DNA of 64,000 bases from Palsa-1400 sp036501625 (lineage in GTDB: Bacteria; Verrucomicrobiota; Verrucomicrobiia; Limisphaerales; Palsa-1400). Location of the stretch: positions 261,416 through 325,415 of the forward strand of contig DASXZY010000008.1 in the NCBI GenBank assembly GCA_036501625.1, written 5' to 3'. The translations under genes were made by a program, and so were the position numbers. Position 1 is the stretch's first letter. Each line of letters begins with the position of its first letter. Below are positions 34,827 to 43,806 of the stretch, piece after piece. The notes under the pieces are model-generated. The model worked only from the letters and a program-made list of their open reading frames with translations, ran no database searches and was not told the DNA's origin.

Positions 34827-36671
34827 TTACGGCTGCTGGCCGTACTTGCCGATGACCCACTGCAAGGCCGCCTTTTCGCCAAAGGCCATCCAGCGCGACT
34901 TGTAGGTAAGATAATCCTGGTCCGACATTGAATCGATGAACGGTTGCGCTTGCTGATCGAGAGAATTCAAGTCCGCTCGTTCCTGAGCGACTTGGTTCAG
35001 TTGGTCCTGGACGGTCTGCCCGTTGTCGCCGCAAGGGAGGCTGGGGTCCATCGCGGCAAAGGCCCTGCGTTCGACAAACAAGCCAACAAGCTGGCTTATC
35101 TCCGCCTCAGCCGGGGCTTGCGTCGCGTAGCGCTGGCCCAAGGCGGCGGCCATTTGAAGAGCGCTTTGGGCCGAATCGCTGTCGCCCGCCTGCTGGTAAG
35201 ACTTGGACAAATCGACCAGGTCCAATCCCAGGTTCCTAATCTGCAGAAGCTGCGGCAGCATCAATTGGGTGCAGGACGAGATTTCCGCTTCCGCATCCGT
35301 GCAACCGGATTCAATGTAGGCTTCGCGGTCGTCCATGACGCGCTCGATCGAGTAATCTTGAAATCCTGGTTTGTCCGAGGCGGCCAGCATTTCCTGCAAG
35401 GCTTGGGCGGGGTCGCCGGCCTTGAAATAAGCGCCGGCCGAAAGATAGTTGGCCAGGGCGTTGTTTGGCGCGGACTGCTCAAAAGCTGTCAACCATCGGC
35501 GCTGCTCCTCAGGCGGGGCGTTGCTTTGAAAGAGCGCCTCAAAATCGACGTGTGGATCGGAGGGATACTTTTGCATTGCTTCCGCCAGCAACGCCGGATC
35601 ATGCGTCACGCGAAATGAGGCCAGAAGGCTGCCGGCATCGCGGTGGCGCCTTTTAAGGTAGCTTTCAAGCTGGCCGGCGGTGACCTTGATCGGGTTGTCC
35701 ATCAGGCGCTGGCGAAAGCTATTGGTCGAAAACACACCCGGCGGCGTCCCGGCGGAGGCGCCGGCATTCGAGGCGGAAGCGGCCAGGCGCGCCGCGCGCT
35801 CCCGGGCGGCTCGATCCAAGCGGTTGGAGAGCGCCTCGTTGTCCGTTTTCATTTGCGCAAGTTGGAGGCGCAGAATGTCATTCTCATCCTGCGCCTTGAG
35901 GCGCGCCTGGTGTTCGAGCACAAGGACCACCGCCGCCCCGGCGATGACCAGGGCGGACAGTCCGAATTTGAGTTTCGTGGAAGCCATAAATTTTAAAAGG
36001 CCAAGAGCGGTTCCGGTTTTGGAGGCAGCCCCGGCCAGCGAGGCTTGGGCCAGCGCGGCCGCGAATCCCGCCGGGGCGGCATTGACAGCGTGGGCGGACA
36101 TCGCCAGGGCCGCGGCGGCCGCAGTCGAAGTAACGCCGTGGCGGGCCAGGGCCAGGCGCAGTTTATCCAGCGCGCGCTCGACGCGCATGCGGGCGGCGTT
36201 TTCTGTCAAACCCAATTCAAGCCCCACCTCGCGCAGGCTTTTGTTTTTGAAATAGCGCAGCAGCAGGGCCAGGCGGTCGGCGTTATTGAGTTCGTGCATC
36301 GCGCCATCGAGCGCCGGGCGAAGATGGTCCCAATCCGGCTCGGCGGCGGGACGAAGGAGTTCGTTCATGGCATGGGCCTCGTGTTCGCGGGCGGCGCGGC
36401 GCTGTTCGGAGCGGAGGGCCCGCCAGGCCATCTGCCGGGTCGTCGTGTAAAGCCAGCCGGCCAGGGCGGGATGGCGCGAGAGCGGCCTCGCCTGCCGGGC
36501 CATTTCTGAAAATACCTGCTGCGTCAAATCCTCGGCGCGATGCGTGTCGCCGTGAAGCTGGCGCAGCGCGGCGGAATAAACCAAATCGACATGCCGCCGG
36601 ACCACTTCGGCAAAAGCCGCTTCTGAATTCTCGGCGGCATAGCGGCGTAATAATGGGGCGTCTTCGTTCAT
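34827..36671 (-). CDS. ECF sigma factor with membrane anchor and long C-terminal extension
   Basis: The 614-residue protein has a sigma-70 region 2 (residues 1-90, HRAEDLTQQVFSEMAR, AGWLYTTTRQMAWRAL) and region 4 (about 120-178, KSLREVGLELGLTENAARMR). After an Ala-rich linker comes one membrane segment (236-253, FGLSALVIAGAAVVLVLE), a coiled coil (255-297) and about 300 residues with no recognised domain. Ordinary ECF factors are near 190 residues. The extension may act as a built-in sensor or anti-sigma element. No separate anti-sigma gene is adjacent, which fits. Confidence 0.88.
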   Translation of the reverse strand: MNEDAPLLRRYAAENSEAAFAEVVRRHVDLVYSAALRQLHGDTHRAEDLTQQVFSEMARQARPLSRHPALAGWLYTTTRQMAWRALRSEQRRAAREHEAHAMNELLRPAAEPDWDHLRPALDGAMHELNNADRLALLLRYFKNKSLREVGLELGLTENAARMRVERALDKLRLALARHGVTSTAAAAALAMSAHAVNAAPAGFAAALAQASLAGAASKTGTALGLLKFMASTKLKFGLSALVIAGAAVVLVLEHQARLKAQDENDILRLQLAQMKTDNEALSNRLDRAARERAARLAASASNAGASAGTPPGVFSTNSFRQRLMDNPIKVTAGQLESYLKRRHRDAGSLLASFRVTHDPALLAEAMQKYPSDPHVDFEALFQSNAPPEEQRRWLTAFEQSAPNNALANYLSAGAYFKAGDPAQALQEMLAASDKPGFQDYSIERVMDDREAYIESGCTDAEAEISSCTQLMLPQLLQIRNLGLDLVDLSKSYQQAGDSDSAQSALQMAAALGQRYATQAPAEAEISQLVGLFVERRAFAAMDPSLPCGDNGQTVQDQLNQVAQERADLNSLDQQAQPFIDSMSDQDYLTYKSRWMAFGEKAALQWVIGKYGQQP

Positions 36672-36729
36672 CGTCCTCTTCTGGTAATGCCCGCCGGGCC
36701 GCGAAACCGCACAAAAAATCCGGCGGAGG

Positions 36730-37593
36730 TCAGGAATACTTTTTCAGCAATGGCGCAAGTTCCGCGGCGGTTTTGCGGGGCCAGAATTCCTTATGAGTCA
36801 TAATGGCGTGCTTCAGGGCGTTGTGGCAGGGCCAATTGGGTTCCGCGGGAATATGCTTGATCGCTCGTTTGATGACCGCCTGGGCGTGCCCGGCATTCCG
36901 GTTCAGATTGGCCACGATCATTTCCACCGTCACGTGCGCCTCGTCCGGTTTCCAGCAATCGTAATCGGTAATCATGGCCATGGTGGCGTAGGCGATTTCC
37001 GCCTCGCGCGAGCAGCGGGCCTCGCCAAGATTGGTCATGCCGATGACGTCGTAGCCAAGTTTATGATGGGCCACGGACTCGGCCCGCGTGCTGAAGGCGG
37101 GGCCTTCCATGTTGACATAGACCCCGCCGTCGTGGACGCGCGCCTTTTCGGCCCGGCAGGATTTGAGCAGCAATTGGCGCAATTCCTCGCAGACCGGGTC
37201 CGCAAAGGCCACATGGGCCACAATGCCGCGCCCGAAAAAAGTATGCTCGGACGACCGCTTGGTCTTGTCCACGAATTGATCCGGCAAAACGATGTCGCAC
37301 GGCCGGTGCTTTTTGCGCAGCGAACCGACGGCGCTGACGCTGATGATCCAGGCCGCGCCCAGCTTTTTCATTCCGTAAATATTGGCGCGATGATTCAATT
37401 CGCTGGGCATGATGCGGTGGCCGCGCCCATGCCGCGGGAGGAAAACGACTTCGCGCCCCGCCAGTTCAGCCGTCAGGAAATCGTCCGAGGGCCCCCCGAA
37501 GGGAGTCTTCATCTTGACCCATTTTTGGCGGGCCAAACCTTCGATGTGATAAAGCCCGCTGCCGCCAATCAAACCGATGCGATGTTTTGTCAT
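36730..37593 (-). CDS. mtnP: 5'-Methylthioadenosine phosphorylase family
   Basis: Starting at ATG 37593 (MTKHRIGLIGGSGLYHIEGL), the product is 287 residues, the usual length. Motifs include TPFGGPSDD, LPRHGRGHRIMPSELNHRAN, SVSAVGSLR and VYVNMEGPAFSTRAES, all typical of the MtnP/PNP family. It splits methylthioadenosine into adenine and methylthioribose-1-phosphate in methionine salvage. Purine nucleoside phosphorylase specificity is an alternative. It lies 36 bases after the membrane-protein gene on the same strand. Confidence 0.93.
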   Translation of the reverse strand: MTKHRIGLIGGSGLYHIEGLARQKWVKMKTPFGGPSDDFLTAELAGREVVFLPRHGRGHRIMPSELNHRANIYGMKKLGAAWIISVSAVGSLRKKHRPCDIVLPDQFVDKTKRSSEHTFFGRGIVAHVAFADPVCEELRQLLLKSCRAEKARVHDGGVYVNMEGPAFSTRAESVAHHKLGYDVIGMTNLGEARCSREAEIAYATMAMITDYDCWKPDEAHVTVEMIVANLNRNAGHAQAVIKRAIKHIPAEPNWPCHNALKHAIMTHKEFWPRKTAAELAPLLKKYS

Positions 37594-37625
37594 GGCTTTG
37601 ACTCTATCCAAGCCCCTCGGCGGGT

Positions 37626-39530
37626 TCAAGGCCCGGGTCGGAAGGCTTCGTCAAAGTCCTTCAACGAGAGCGGCGTCGCATAGAATCCTTTCAGCTCGCG
37701 CCGCCACCATTGGCCGGTGGCGCGGCGCGTGGCGCGGTCGGTGAAGTGATACTCATACAGCATCGCGCGCACGTACTTGGGCGGCTCCTTGGGAAACGGG
37801 TTCGGCCCCAGCAAATGCAGCACCGGAGGCGAGTTGCGCAGGAGGCATTGTTCAAAATCAAGAAACCAAGGGCTGCGCCGGATTCCTTCCAAAGCGGCGA
37901 ACCACATTTGCCAATCGAGCCGGGGCTGGCAGGGCGCGACAAATCGGGGCGCGCGCCGCAGATCGCTGCCGGGCTTGTACTTGAACGCATAGTCCAGCCA
38001 ATGCTCGCCGTCGGCGCTGCCTTGCACGATGATTTCCGGACGCGTTTGGGTCATCAACGCGAATAGTCCGTAACTGTTAAAAGAACGCAACGGCCGCGCC
38101 CATTCATACGCCCAAACCACAGGCGCGGGCCAGGATTGCCGGATGCCGGCGGTCAATAGGAACGGGATCGTGGTCAGCGGGATGACAATCAATGCCAGGG
38201 CCAGCATGACGGGCCAGGGCCATCGCGCGGCCCGCGATCCTGCCTCGGGGGACGGCTCCCTGGCCGCGCGGCCAAATCTCAGCGCCCGGTCATCCAGCAG
38301 CGGCACGCACAGCAGAATGGAGAGCCAATTGAAGAACGTGTAATTGCCTGTCAAAATAATGATAAATTGGAACGCGGCGAAAATCCAGGCCGCCGCCAGC
38401 CGCAATCGCCGCCCGGAAAAAATAAAAACCGGCACGATCAACTCGATGCCGAACATGACGGCCGCGCAAGCCGTTTGCACGGAGGCCGGCAATTGATGGG
38501 CGTGCCATCCAATCCAAGTCGGCAGAGGCTGCGTTTCGTAATGAACCCGCAGCGCGCTCAGGCTCCACCAGGAAACGTCGCCGCTTGTCAGTTTGACCAT
38601 GCCGGATTCGAGCATCAGGCGGAAAATCAGCCAGCGCAGCAGCCACAAAATCAACCCGGATGGGCGCGCCTGGCGGGAGGGGCGCTCCCATAGTTGCAGC
38701 GGCGCGAAAAAGATGGCCAGAAAACCCGTTTCCAACAAAAGCTCGTCCCATTGAAAATCGTAGAACGGCCCTGAGACCGAGCAGAGCGACAGATAAATCG
38801 CCCACAACAGAAACAGCATCACCGCAGGCGAGAATCCAGCCAGCAACGCCACCGCGCATCCGATGCCCACGCCGCATTGCCAGTGCAGCGCGTGATCGCT
38901 CGCGCCCCACCAGGCGAGCGTGGGCATCAGCCAGAATCGCTCCACGCCAATATGCGCGAGCGATGCCTTTTGCTTCGCCTCCGCCATGGTCTGCTGGGCG
39001 GGGACGATTCCCTGGCTGCCAATCAAGCCATCCATCTGCGCCCAAAACGAAACGAAGGCGATGAGGTAAATCAGCGCCAGCCCGCGCAAAAAAATAAAAC
39101 GCACCCAGGCATAACCGGGCGGCTCAGGTCCCGGGCCGGCATAAACGCGATCCAGCTTCGAGAGCACGGACCGATGCAGAGCGACTTCCTCGTAAAGCAA
39201 TTCCGTCATTTCGGCAAAGGCCGCGACCTTCCTGTATAAGTAAAGAAGCCACTGATGCCGGCCGCCAGCCGCCAGCGATTTAAACACGGCCTCCGCCCCG
39301 CGGCAGACGGAGCCGCCGGGCAGAATCAAATGAACAGCCTCTTCATAATCCTCTCGTGGAATTTCGGGAAAACGGACGGGAATGGATTCGTCCTGGAACT
39401 GGATATAATCGACGGCGTCCCCGGTGGCATTTTTCCAGCGGGCAATCCAGCGCCGGCAAAACTGGCAATCGCCGTCAAAAACCATGAGCGGTTTGGGCGG
39501 CGGCGAGTGGACTCGAATTTCCAGCGGCAC
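37626..39530 (-). CDS. DCC (DUF393) domain fused to a lipase maturation factor-like membrane protein
   Basis: This 634-residue protein begins with a DUF393 thioredoxin-like domain with DGDCQFC, the DxxCxxC motif (about 18-130). The remainder has multiple membrane helices and the lipase maturation factor signature (YDFQWDELLLETGFLAIFF, and the ending NPFPKEPPKYVRAMLYEYHF). The human relative LMF1 helps lipases fold in the ER; bacterial ones are uncharacterised. The disulphide-exchange-like domain suggests a folding or redox role. A GTG at 39530 is used, ATG 39485 is possible. It is divergent from glnD, with 82 bases between. Confidence 0.88.
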   Translation of the reverse strand: MPLEIRVHSPPPKPLMVFDGDCQFCRRWIARWKNATGDAVDYIQFQDESIPVRFPEIPREDYEEAVHLILPGGSVCRGAEAVFKSLAAGGRHQWLLYLYRKVAAFAEMTELLYEEVALHRSVLSKLDRVYAGPGPEPPGYAWVRFIFLRGLALIYLIAFVSFWAQMDGLIGSQGIVPAQQTMAEAKQKASLAHIGVERFWLMPTLAWWGASDHALHWQCGVGIGCAVALLAGFSPAVMLFLLWAIYLSLCSVSGPFYDFQWDELLLETGFLAIFFAPLQLWERPSRQARPSGLILWLLRWLIFRLMLESGMVKLTSGDVSWWSLSALRVHYETQPLPTWIGWHAHQLPASVQTACAAVMFGIELIVPVFIFSGRRLRLAAAWIFAAFQFIIILTGNYTFFNWLSILLCVPLLDDRALRFGRAAREPSPEAGSRAARWPWPVMLALALIVIPLTTIPFLLTAGIRQSWPAPVVWAYEWARPLRSFNSYGLFALMTQTRPEIIVQGSADGEHWLDYAFKYKPGSDLRRAPRFVAPCQPRLDWQMWFAALEGIRRSPWFLDFEQCLLRNSPPVLHLLGPNPFPKEPPKYVRAMLYEYHFTDRATRRATGQWWRRELKGFYATPLSLKDFDEAFRPGP

Positions 39531-39612
39531 GAAGGCAATTTGGCCCGCGACGGCGGAAAGTCGAGCAGGTTTCTATGGACGCCTCGCACTGCACACTTTA
39601 TCTTCAACGCGG

Positions 39613-42390
39613 ATGCCGACGTTGTTGGAAAAAATCCAGACCAGTGCGGCCGCGCGGTTGACACTGCCGGCCAAAGCGCATCCGCGCCAGGAGGCCGCCC
39701 GCTACAAAAATTTCCTCAAAGTGGAAACGCACCGGCTGAAAATTCTCCATCGCGCTGGAGGAGACGGGCGTGAGATTTGCCGCGCGCGCTCGGCGATCAT
39801 TGACCTGGTGCTCCGCTCCATCGTGGAAGGGGTCAAGGCCGCCTCCCCGCTGGCCCAGGAGAGGCCGGCCGCCGCCGCGCTCGTGGCCATCGGCGGTTAT
39901 GGGCGGGCCGAGCTGAATCCGCAAAGTGATATTGACATCATGTTTCTGCACGAAAGCGACATGGTGTCGCAGGGGAAGGCCCGCCCTGCCCTGGGCGAGT
40001 TGGTGGATGGCACGCTCTATACGTTGTGGGACCTGGGTTTCAAGGTGGGCCACTCCGTGCGCTCCATCGACGATTGCGCCGCCGCCGCCAACAGCGACAT
40101 GCAAACCAAAACGTCCCTGATCGAGGCGCGCCGCATCGCCGGGGACGAAACATTGTTTGACAGGTTCAATCGCACCCTGCTGGCCAAATGCGTGATCGGC
40201 CGCGAGAGCGAATACATTCAGATGCGATTGGAGGACCAGGCCGCGCGGCGCGCGAAGTTCGGCAATTCAGTCTTCATGCAGGAACCCAATCTTAAAAACG
40301 GTTGCGGCGGCCTGCGTGATTATCAAAATTTGCTCTGGATGGCTTATTTCAAATACCGCACGCGCACCCTGGCCGACCTGGAGGAGCGCGAAATGATCAG
40401 CGCGCGTGAACGCAAACAGTTGGACAGCGCCTATGGCTTTTTGCTGCGGCTGCGCAATGAGCTGCATTACTATCTCAACCGGCCTTCGGATGTGCTGGGC
40501 CGCAGTTTGCAGCCGTCGATCGCGACTAATCTGGGCTGGCACGATCGCTCGCCGGGCAAGCGGCTGGAGGAACTCATGGGCGCGCTCTACGTCCATGCGC
40601 GCAACATCGATCTCATCACGCGCACCGTCGAACAGCGCCTCGCGCTGGTTCCGCCGCCCAAGCGGCTGCTCTCCTTCGCGCGGAACTTGTTCAGTTCGCG
40701 CGCCGCGAAGGAGGATGAAGGGACGGTCGATGGCCTCAAGTTTTCCGGAGGAGAAATCCGGGCCGCCTCGCCAGGCGTCTTTCGCGACAGCCCCAAACGG
40801 CTGATGCGCCTCTTTTTGCACATGCAGCAAAAGGGGCTGAAGCTGCATCCGGCCACCTCGCAGATCATCCGCAGCCAGCTTCCGCTTGTCAATAAATCGT
40901 TTCGCTGCGATCCGCATGTGCGGGCCACATTTTTGGAAATCCTGGACCAGCGCGGAAGTGTCGCGCCCATTTTGCGCGCCATGCACGAAGTTGGGTTTCT
41001 GGGCAAATTTCTGCCTGAATTCGGCAAGCTGACCTGCCTGGTGCAATTGGAGTTTTATCACCAATATACGGCGGACGAGCACACGCTCCGTTGCATTGAA
41101 AAACTTGATCAAATCTGGTTTGCCAAAACGCCGCCCTTTGCCGCCTATGGCGAGATTTCGCGCGAGGTGGAAAATGCGTATGTTCTTTATCTGGCCCTGT
41201 TGCTGCACGATGCCGGCAAGGCCTTCCGCACGGGGCGTCACGAGGAAATCGGCGGCAGTGTGGCGTTAAGTGTTTCGCGCCGCCTGGGCTTGGACGGGGC
41301 CAAGGCGCATACGCTGCGCCTGATTATCGAGAACCATCTCGCCATGGCTCAAATCTCCCAGCGCCGGGACCTGGACGACGACACAGTCATCAAGAATTTC
41401 GCGCGGCAAATCCAAAGCGCCGAAAATCTGGCCCTGCTGACCATTCACACGCTGGCCGATTCGATGGGCACGAGCGACACGTTGTGGAATGGATTCAAGG
41501 ACTCTGTGCTGTGGCAGCTTTATCACCGGACGCGCCAGGCGCTGACCGGCGGCAGCGAATTCCTTCTGGCCGAGGCGCGCCAGCGGGAATTGCTGGTGGA
41601 TGAAGTCCAGCGGATGGCCCCGCCAACGTTCGATCCAGTCGAAATCCAGGCTCATTTCAACAATCTTCCCCCGCGTTACTGCCAGATCAATGACGCCGCG
41701 GAAATTTTGGGCGATGTCACGCAAGTGCATCGCTTCATCCAGTTGCAATTGTCCGACGCGGAAGTGAATGCCCTCGTGCCGATCATCACCTGGCACAACG
41801 AACCGGACCGCGGCTATACCATTGTCAAACTTTGCACTTGGGATCGCGAGCGGTTCTTCACGCACATCACCGGCTGCCTGACGGCGGCGGGTTTGAACAT
41901 CCTTGGCGCGGAAATTCTCACCCGGTCCGACGGCATCGTTCTGGACACTTTTTTCGTGACCGACGCCCGCACCAAACTGCTGGCCAACCGCGAGGAACGG
42001 GACAAATTCGAGCTGCTCGTGCAAAAGATTTTGACAGGCGCCCCGATGGATTTGCCCGCGCTCATCGCCAAGGGCCGCCACGCGCCCCCTATTTACAAGT
42101 CGCTCGATGGCGAGCGGATTCCGACTCTGGTAGAGCTGGACAACGCCACCTCCGACACCAGGACCATCGTGGATTTGCAGGCGGAGGACCGGGTGGGATT
42201 TCTATTTGATGTGTCGCGGGCGCTGACGGAATTGGACGTCAATATTTACCTGGCGAAAATCCTGACCGAAAAAGGCGCTGCCATCGACACGTTTTATATC
42301 ACCGAGCGCAACGGCTCCAAAGTGCTCGCGCCCGAACGCCAAAAAGCAATCAAACAGCGGCTCCGCCAGGCCGCGCAGCTTGGACCTTGA
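39613..42390 (+). CDS. glnD: Bifunctional [protein-PII] uridylyltransferase/uridylyl-removing enzyme
   Basis: From ATG 39613 (MPTLLEKIQ) the product is 925 residues. The nucleotidyltransferase domain has IGGYGRAELNPQSDIDIMFL around residue 93, with the catalytic acidic pair. The HD domain has LLHDAGKAFRTGRHEE near 530, and two ACT domains lie near 735-815 and 850-920 (TIVDLQAEDRVGFLFDVSRA). GlnD senses glutamine and modifies PII protein. No PII or glutamine synthetase gene is near. Longer in-frame sequence upstream overlaps the divergent gene and is not conserved. Confidence 0.95.
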   Translation: MPTLLEKIQTSAAARLTLPAKAHPRQEAARYKNFLKVETHRLKILHRAGGDGREICRARSAIIDLVLRSIVEGVKAASPLAQERPAAAALVAIGGYGRAELNPQSDIDIMFLHESDMVSQGKARPALGELVDGTLYTLWDLGFKVGHSVRSIDDCAAAANSDMQTKTSLIEARRIAGDETLFDRFNRTLLAKCVIGRESEYIQMRLEDQAARRAKFGNSVFMQEPNLKNGCGGLRDYQNLLWMAYFKYRTRTLADLEEREMISARERKQLDSAYGFLLRLRNELHYYLNRPSDVLGRSLQPSIATNLGWHDRSPGKRLEELMGALYVHARNIDLITRTVEQRLALVPPPKRLLSFARNLFSSRAAKEDEGTVDGLKFSGGEIRAASPGVFRDSPKRLMRLFLHMQQKGLKLHPATSQIIRSQLPLVNKSFRCDPHVRATFLEILDQRGSVAPILRAMHEVGFLGKFLPEFGKLTCLVQLEFYHQYTADEHTLRCIEKLDQIWFAKTPPFAAYGEISREVENAYVLYLALLLHDAGKAFRTGRHEEIGGSVALSVSRRLGLDGAKAHTLRLIIENHLAMAQISQRRDLDDDTVIKNFARQIQSAENLALLTIHTLADSMGTSDTLWNGFKDSVLWQLYHRTRQALTGGSEFLLAEARQRELLVDEVQRMAPPTFDPVEIQAHFNNLPPRYCQINDAAEILGDVTQVHRFIQLQLSDAEVNALVPIITWHNEPDRGYTIVKLCTWDRERFFTHITGCLTAAGLNILGAEILTRSDGIVLDTFFVTDARTKLLANREERDKFELLVQKILTGAPMDLPALIAKGRHAPPIYKSLDGERIPTLVELDNATSDTRTIVDLQAEDRVGFLFDVSRALTELDVNIYLAKILTEKGAAIDTFYITERNGSKVLAPERQKAIKQRLRQAAQLGP

Positions 42391-42396
42391 AAACTT

Positions 42397-42861
42397 ATGT
42401 CAGAACATAAAGTGACAATCAGTTGGAAGCGCCCAAGCCCTGATTTTCTCAAAGGGCAGTACTCGCGCGAGCATACTTGGACATTCGACGGCGGCGCGGC
42501 CGTGCAGGCGTCCGCATCGCCATCGGTGGTGCCCGCTCCATGGTCGAACCCGGCCTTCGTCGACCCGGAGGAGGCATTTGTGGCGTCGATTTCAAGTTGC
42601 CACATGCTCACGTTCCTCTATCTGGCCGGCAAACAGGGATTCCAGGTGGAAAGCTACGACGACCAAGCCGTTGGCGTGATGACCAAAAATGAAAAGGGCG
42701 TGCCGTGGGTGAGTTTGGTCACACTTCATCCGCGTATTGTTTACAACGGCGCCACGCGGCCGGCTCCCGCCGATGAGGAGCATTTGCATCATGCAGCGCA
42801 TGAGCAATGCTTCATTGCCAACTCCATCAAGACCGAGGTCGTGGTGGCGCTGCCAAAATGA
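42397..42861 (+). CDS. OsmC-family protein
   Basis: The 154-residue protein has OsmC features: a Cys in SISSCHMLTFLYLAGKQG and a second in HEQCFIANSIKTEV, the pair forming the peroxidatic centre in the family. Ohr/OsmC enzymes reduce organic hydroperoxides in the cytoplasm. It follows glnD by six bases. The specific subfamily (Ohr or OsmC/YhfA) is uncertain. Confidence 0.9.
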   Translation: MSEHKVTISWKRPSPDFLKGQYSREHTWTFDGGAAVQASASPSVVPAPWSNPAFVDPEEAFVASISSCHMLTFLYLAGKQGFQVESYDDQAVGVMTKNEKGVPWVSLVTLHPRIVYNGATRPAPADEEHLHHAAHEQCFIANSIKTEVVVALPK

Positions 42862-42876
42862 AATCTCGGACCTCTT

Positions 42877-43776
42877 TTATTCTTTGAACGTCAGAACGCG
42901 CCCCCATAAATCCGAGGTGCCCCAGAGGCCGCGCCGCAATGCCTCGAGTTGCACAATCTGGCTGTGATCCACGAATAGATTCACTTCCGGGCCAAAGTTT
43001 TGCACGTACCACGCGAACACCTGCGGGTCGGCGGCTTCAAACATGACGTGTTCGAGGCCCAGCGCGGCGGCGAATTGGGCCGGAATCTCTGAACGCGACG
43101 ATTTGACGCTTTCGGTAATCCCTTCCGATTCGATCATGATGAGCTTCGCCCCGGCATCCAGAAATCTCCGGGCGCGATCAATGGCCATCTGGGGCGAGAC
43201 CACGCCGATGGCTTCGAGCGCGGACGATTCGCTGGCTCCGCCGGCTCCGAATTGGATGCCCACTTCCGGTTTCGCCTTCAACCCGGCCTCTTGAACTTTT
43301 CTGACGAGCGAAAGCCAATCCCCCATTGGCAGCGTGATGAAACCGGCCGAGACTTCAATCGTGTCAAAACCAAGCTCGGCGCACTCGTGAATATAGCGAT
43401 CCACCAGTTTTGGGTCCTTGGCCAGCACGCGCTCGATGAATCCGCCTGTTGAAACTTCGACGGCAAACCGATGCGCCGTGTCAATAATTTCTTGGAGCGC
43501 CGTTCGCGGCATCAACGTGAACGAACCGCCGGCAAACTTGAGGGAATCAATGTGGGCGCCCATTGTCTCGAGCAAGTCCTCCAAATAACGCCGGCCCATC
43601 GGCGTGTAATAAGGGCCGCGAATTTCCGTCAGCCCAACCGCGCGCGGCTTTTCGGCACGGGCATTCATCGCAATGAATGCGAAGGGCCGTTCGCGTTCCT
43701 GGGGCGGATGATGTCCGTTGCCTTTGGCCGTGTGAATTGAAAGTTGCCCGGGGAGACGTTTCTTATGCGTTTTCAT
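42877..43776 (-). CDS. Phosphosulfolactate synthase (ComA)-family protein
   Basis: From ATG 43776 (MKTHKKRLPG) the product is 299 residues. It has the TIM-barrel features of the ComA family: GLTEIRGPYYTPMG, IDSLKFAGGSFTLMP, EVSAGFITLPM, KPEVGIQFGAGGASES and MIESEGITE. ComA adds sulfite to phosphoenolpyruvate to make phosphosulfolactate, best known in coenzyme M synthesis. No sulfolactate genes lie nearby, so another role is possible; plant heat-stress HSA32 proteins belong to this family too. Start choice between TTG 43782 and ATG 43776 is minor. Confidence 0.85.
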   Translation of the reverse strand: MKTHKKRLPGQLSIHTAKGNGHHPPQERERPFAFIAMNARAEKPRAVGLTEIRGPYYTPMGRRYLEDLLETMGAHIDSLKFAGGSFTLMPRTALQEIIDTAHRFAVEVSTGGFIERVLAKDPKLVDRYIHECAELGFDTIEVSAGFITLPMGDWLSLVRKVQEAGLKAKPEVGIQFGAGGASESSALEAIGVVSPQMAIDRARRFLDAGAKLIMIESEGITESVKSSRSEIPAQFAAALGLEHVMFEAADPQVFAWYVQNFGPEVNLFVDHSQIVQLEALRRGLWGTSDLWGRVLTFKE

Positions 43777-43806
43777 GGGCAAAATTAAATCACCTTGGCC
43801 TATAAT

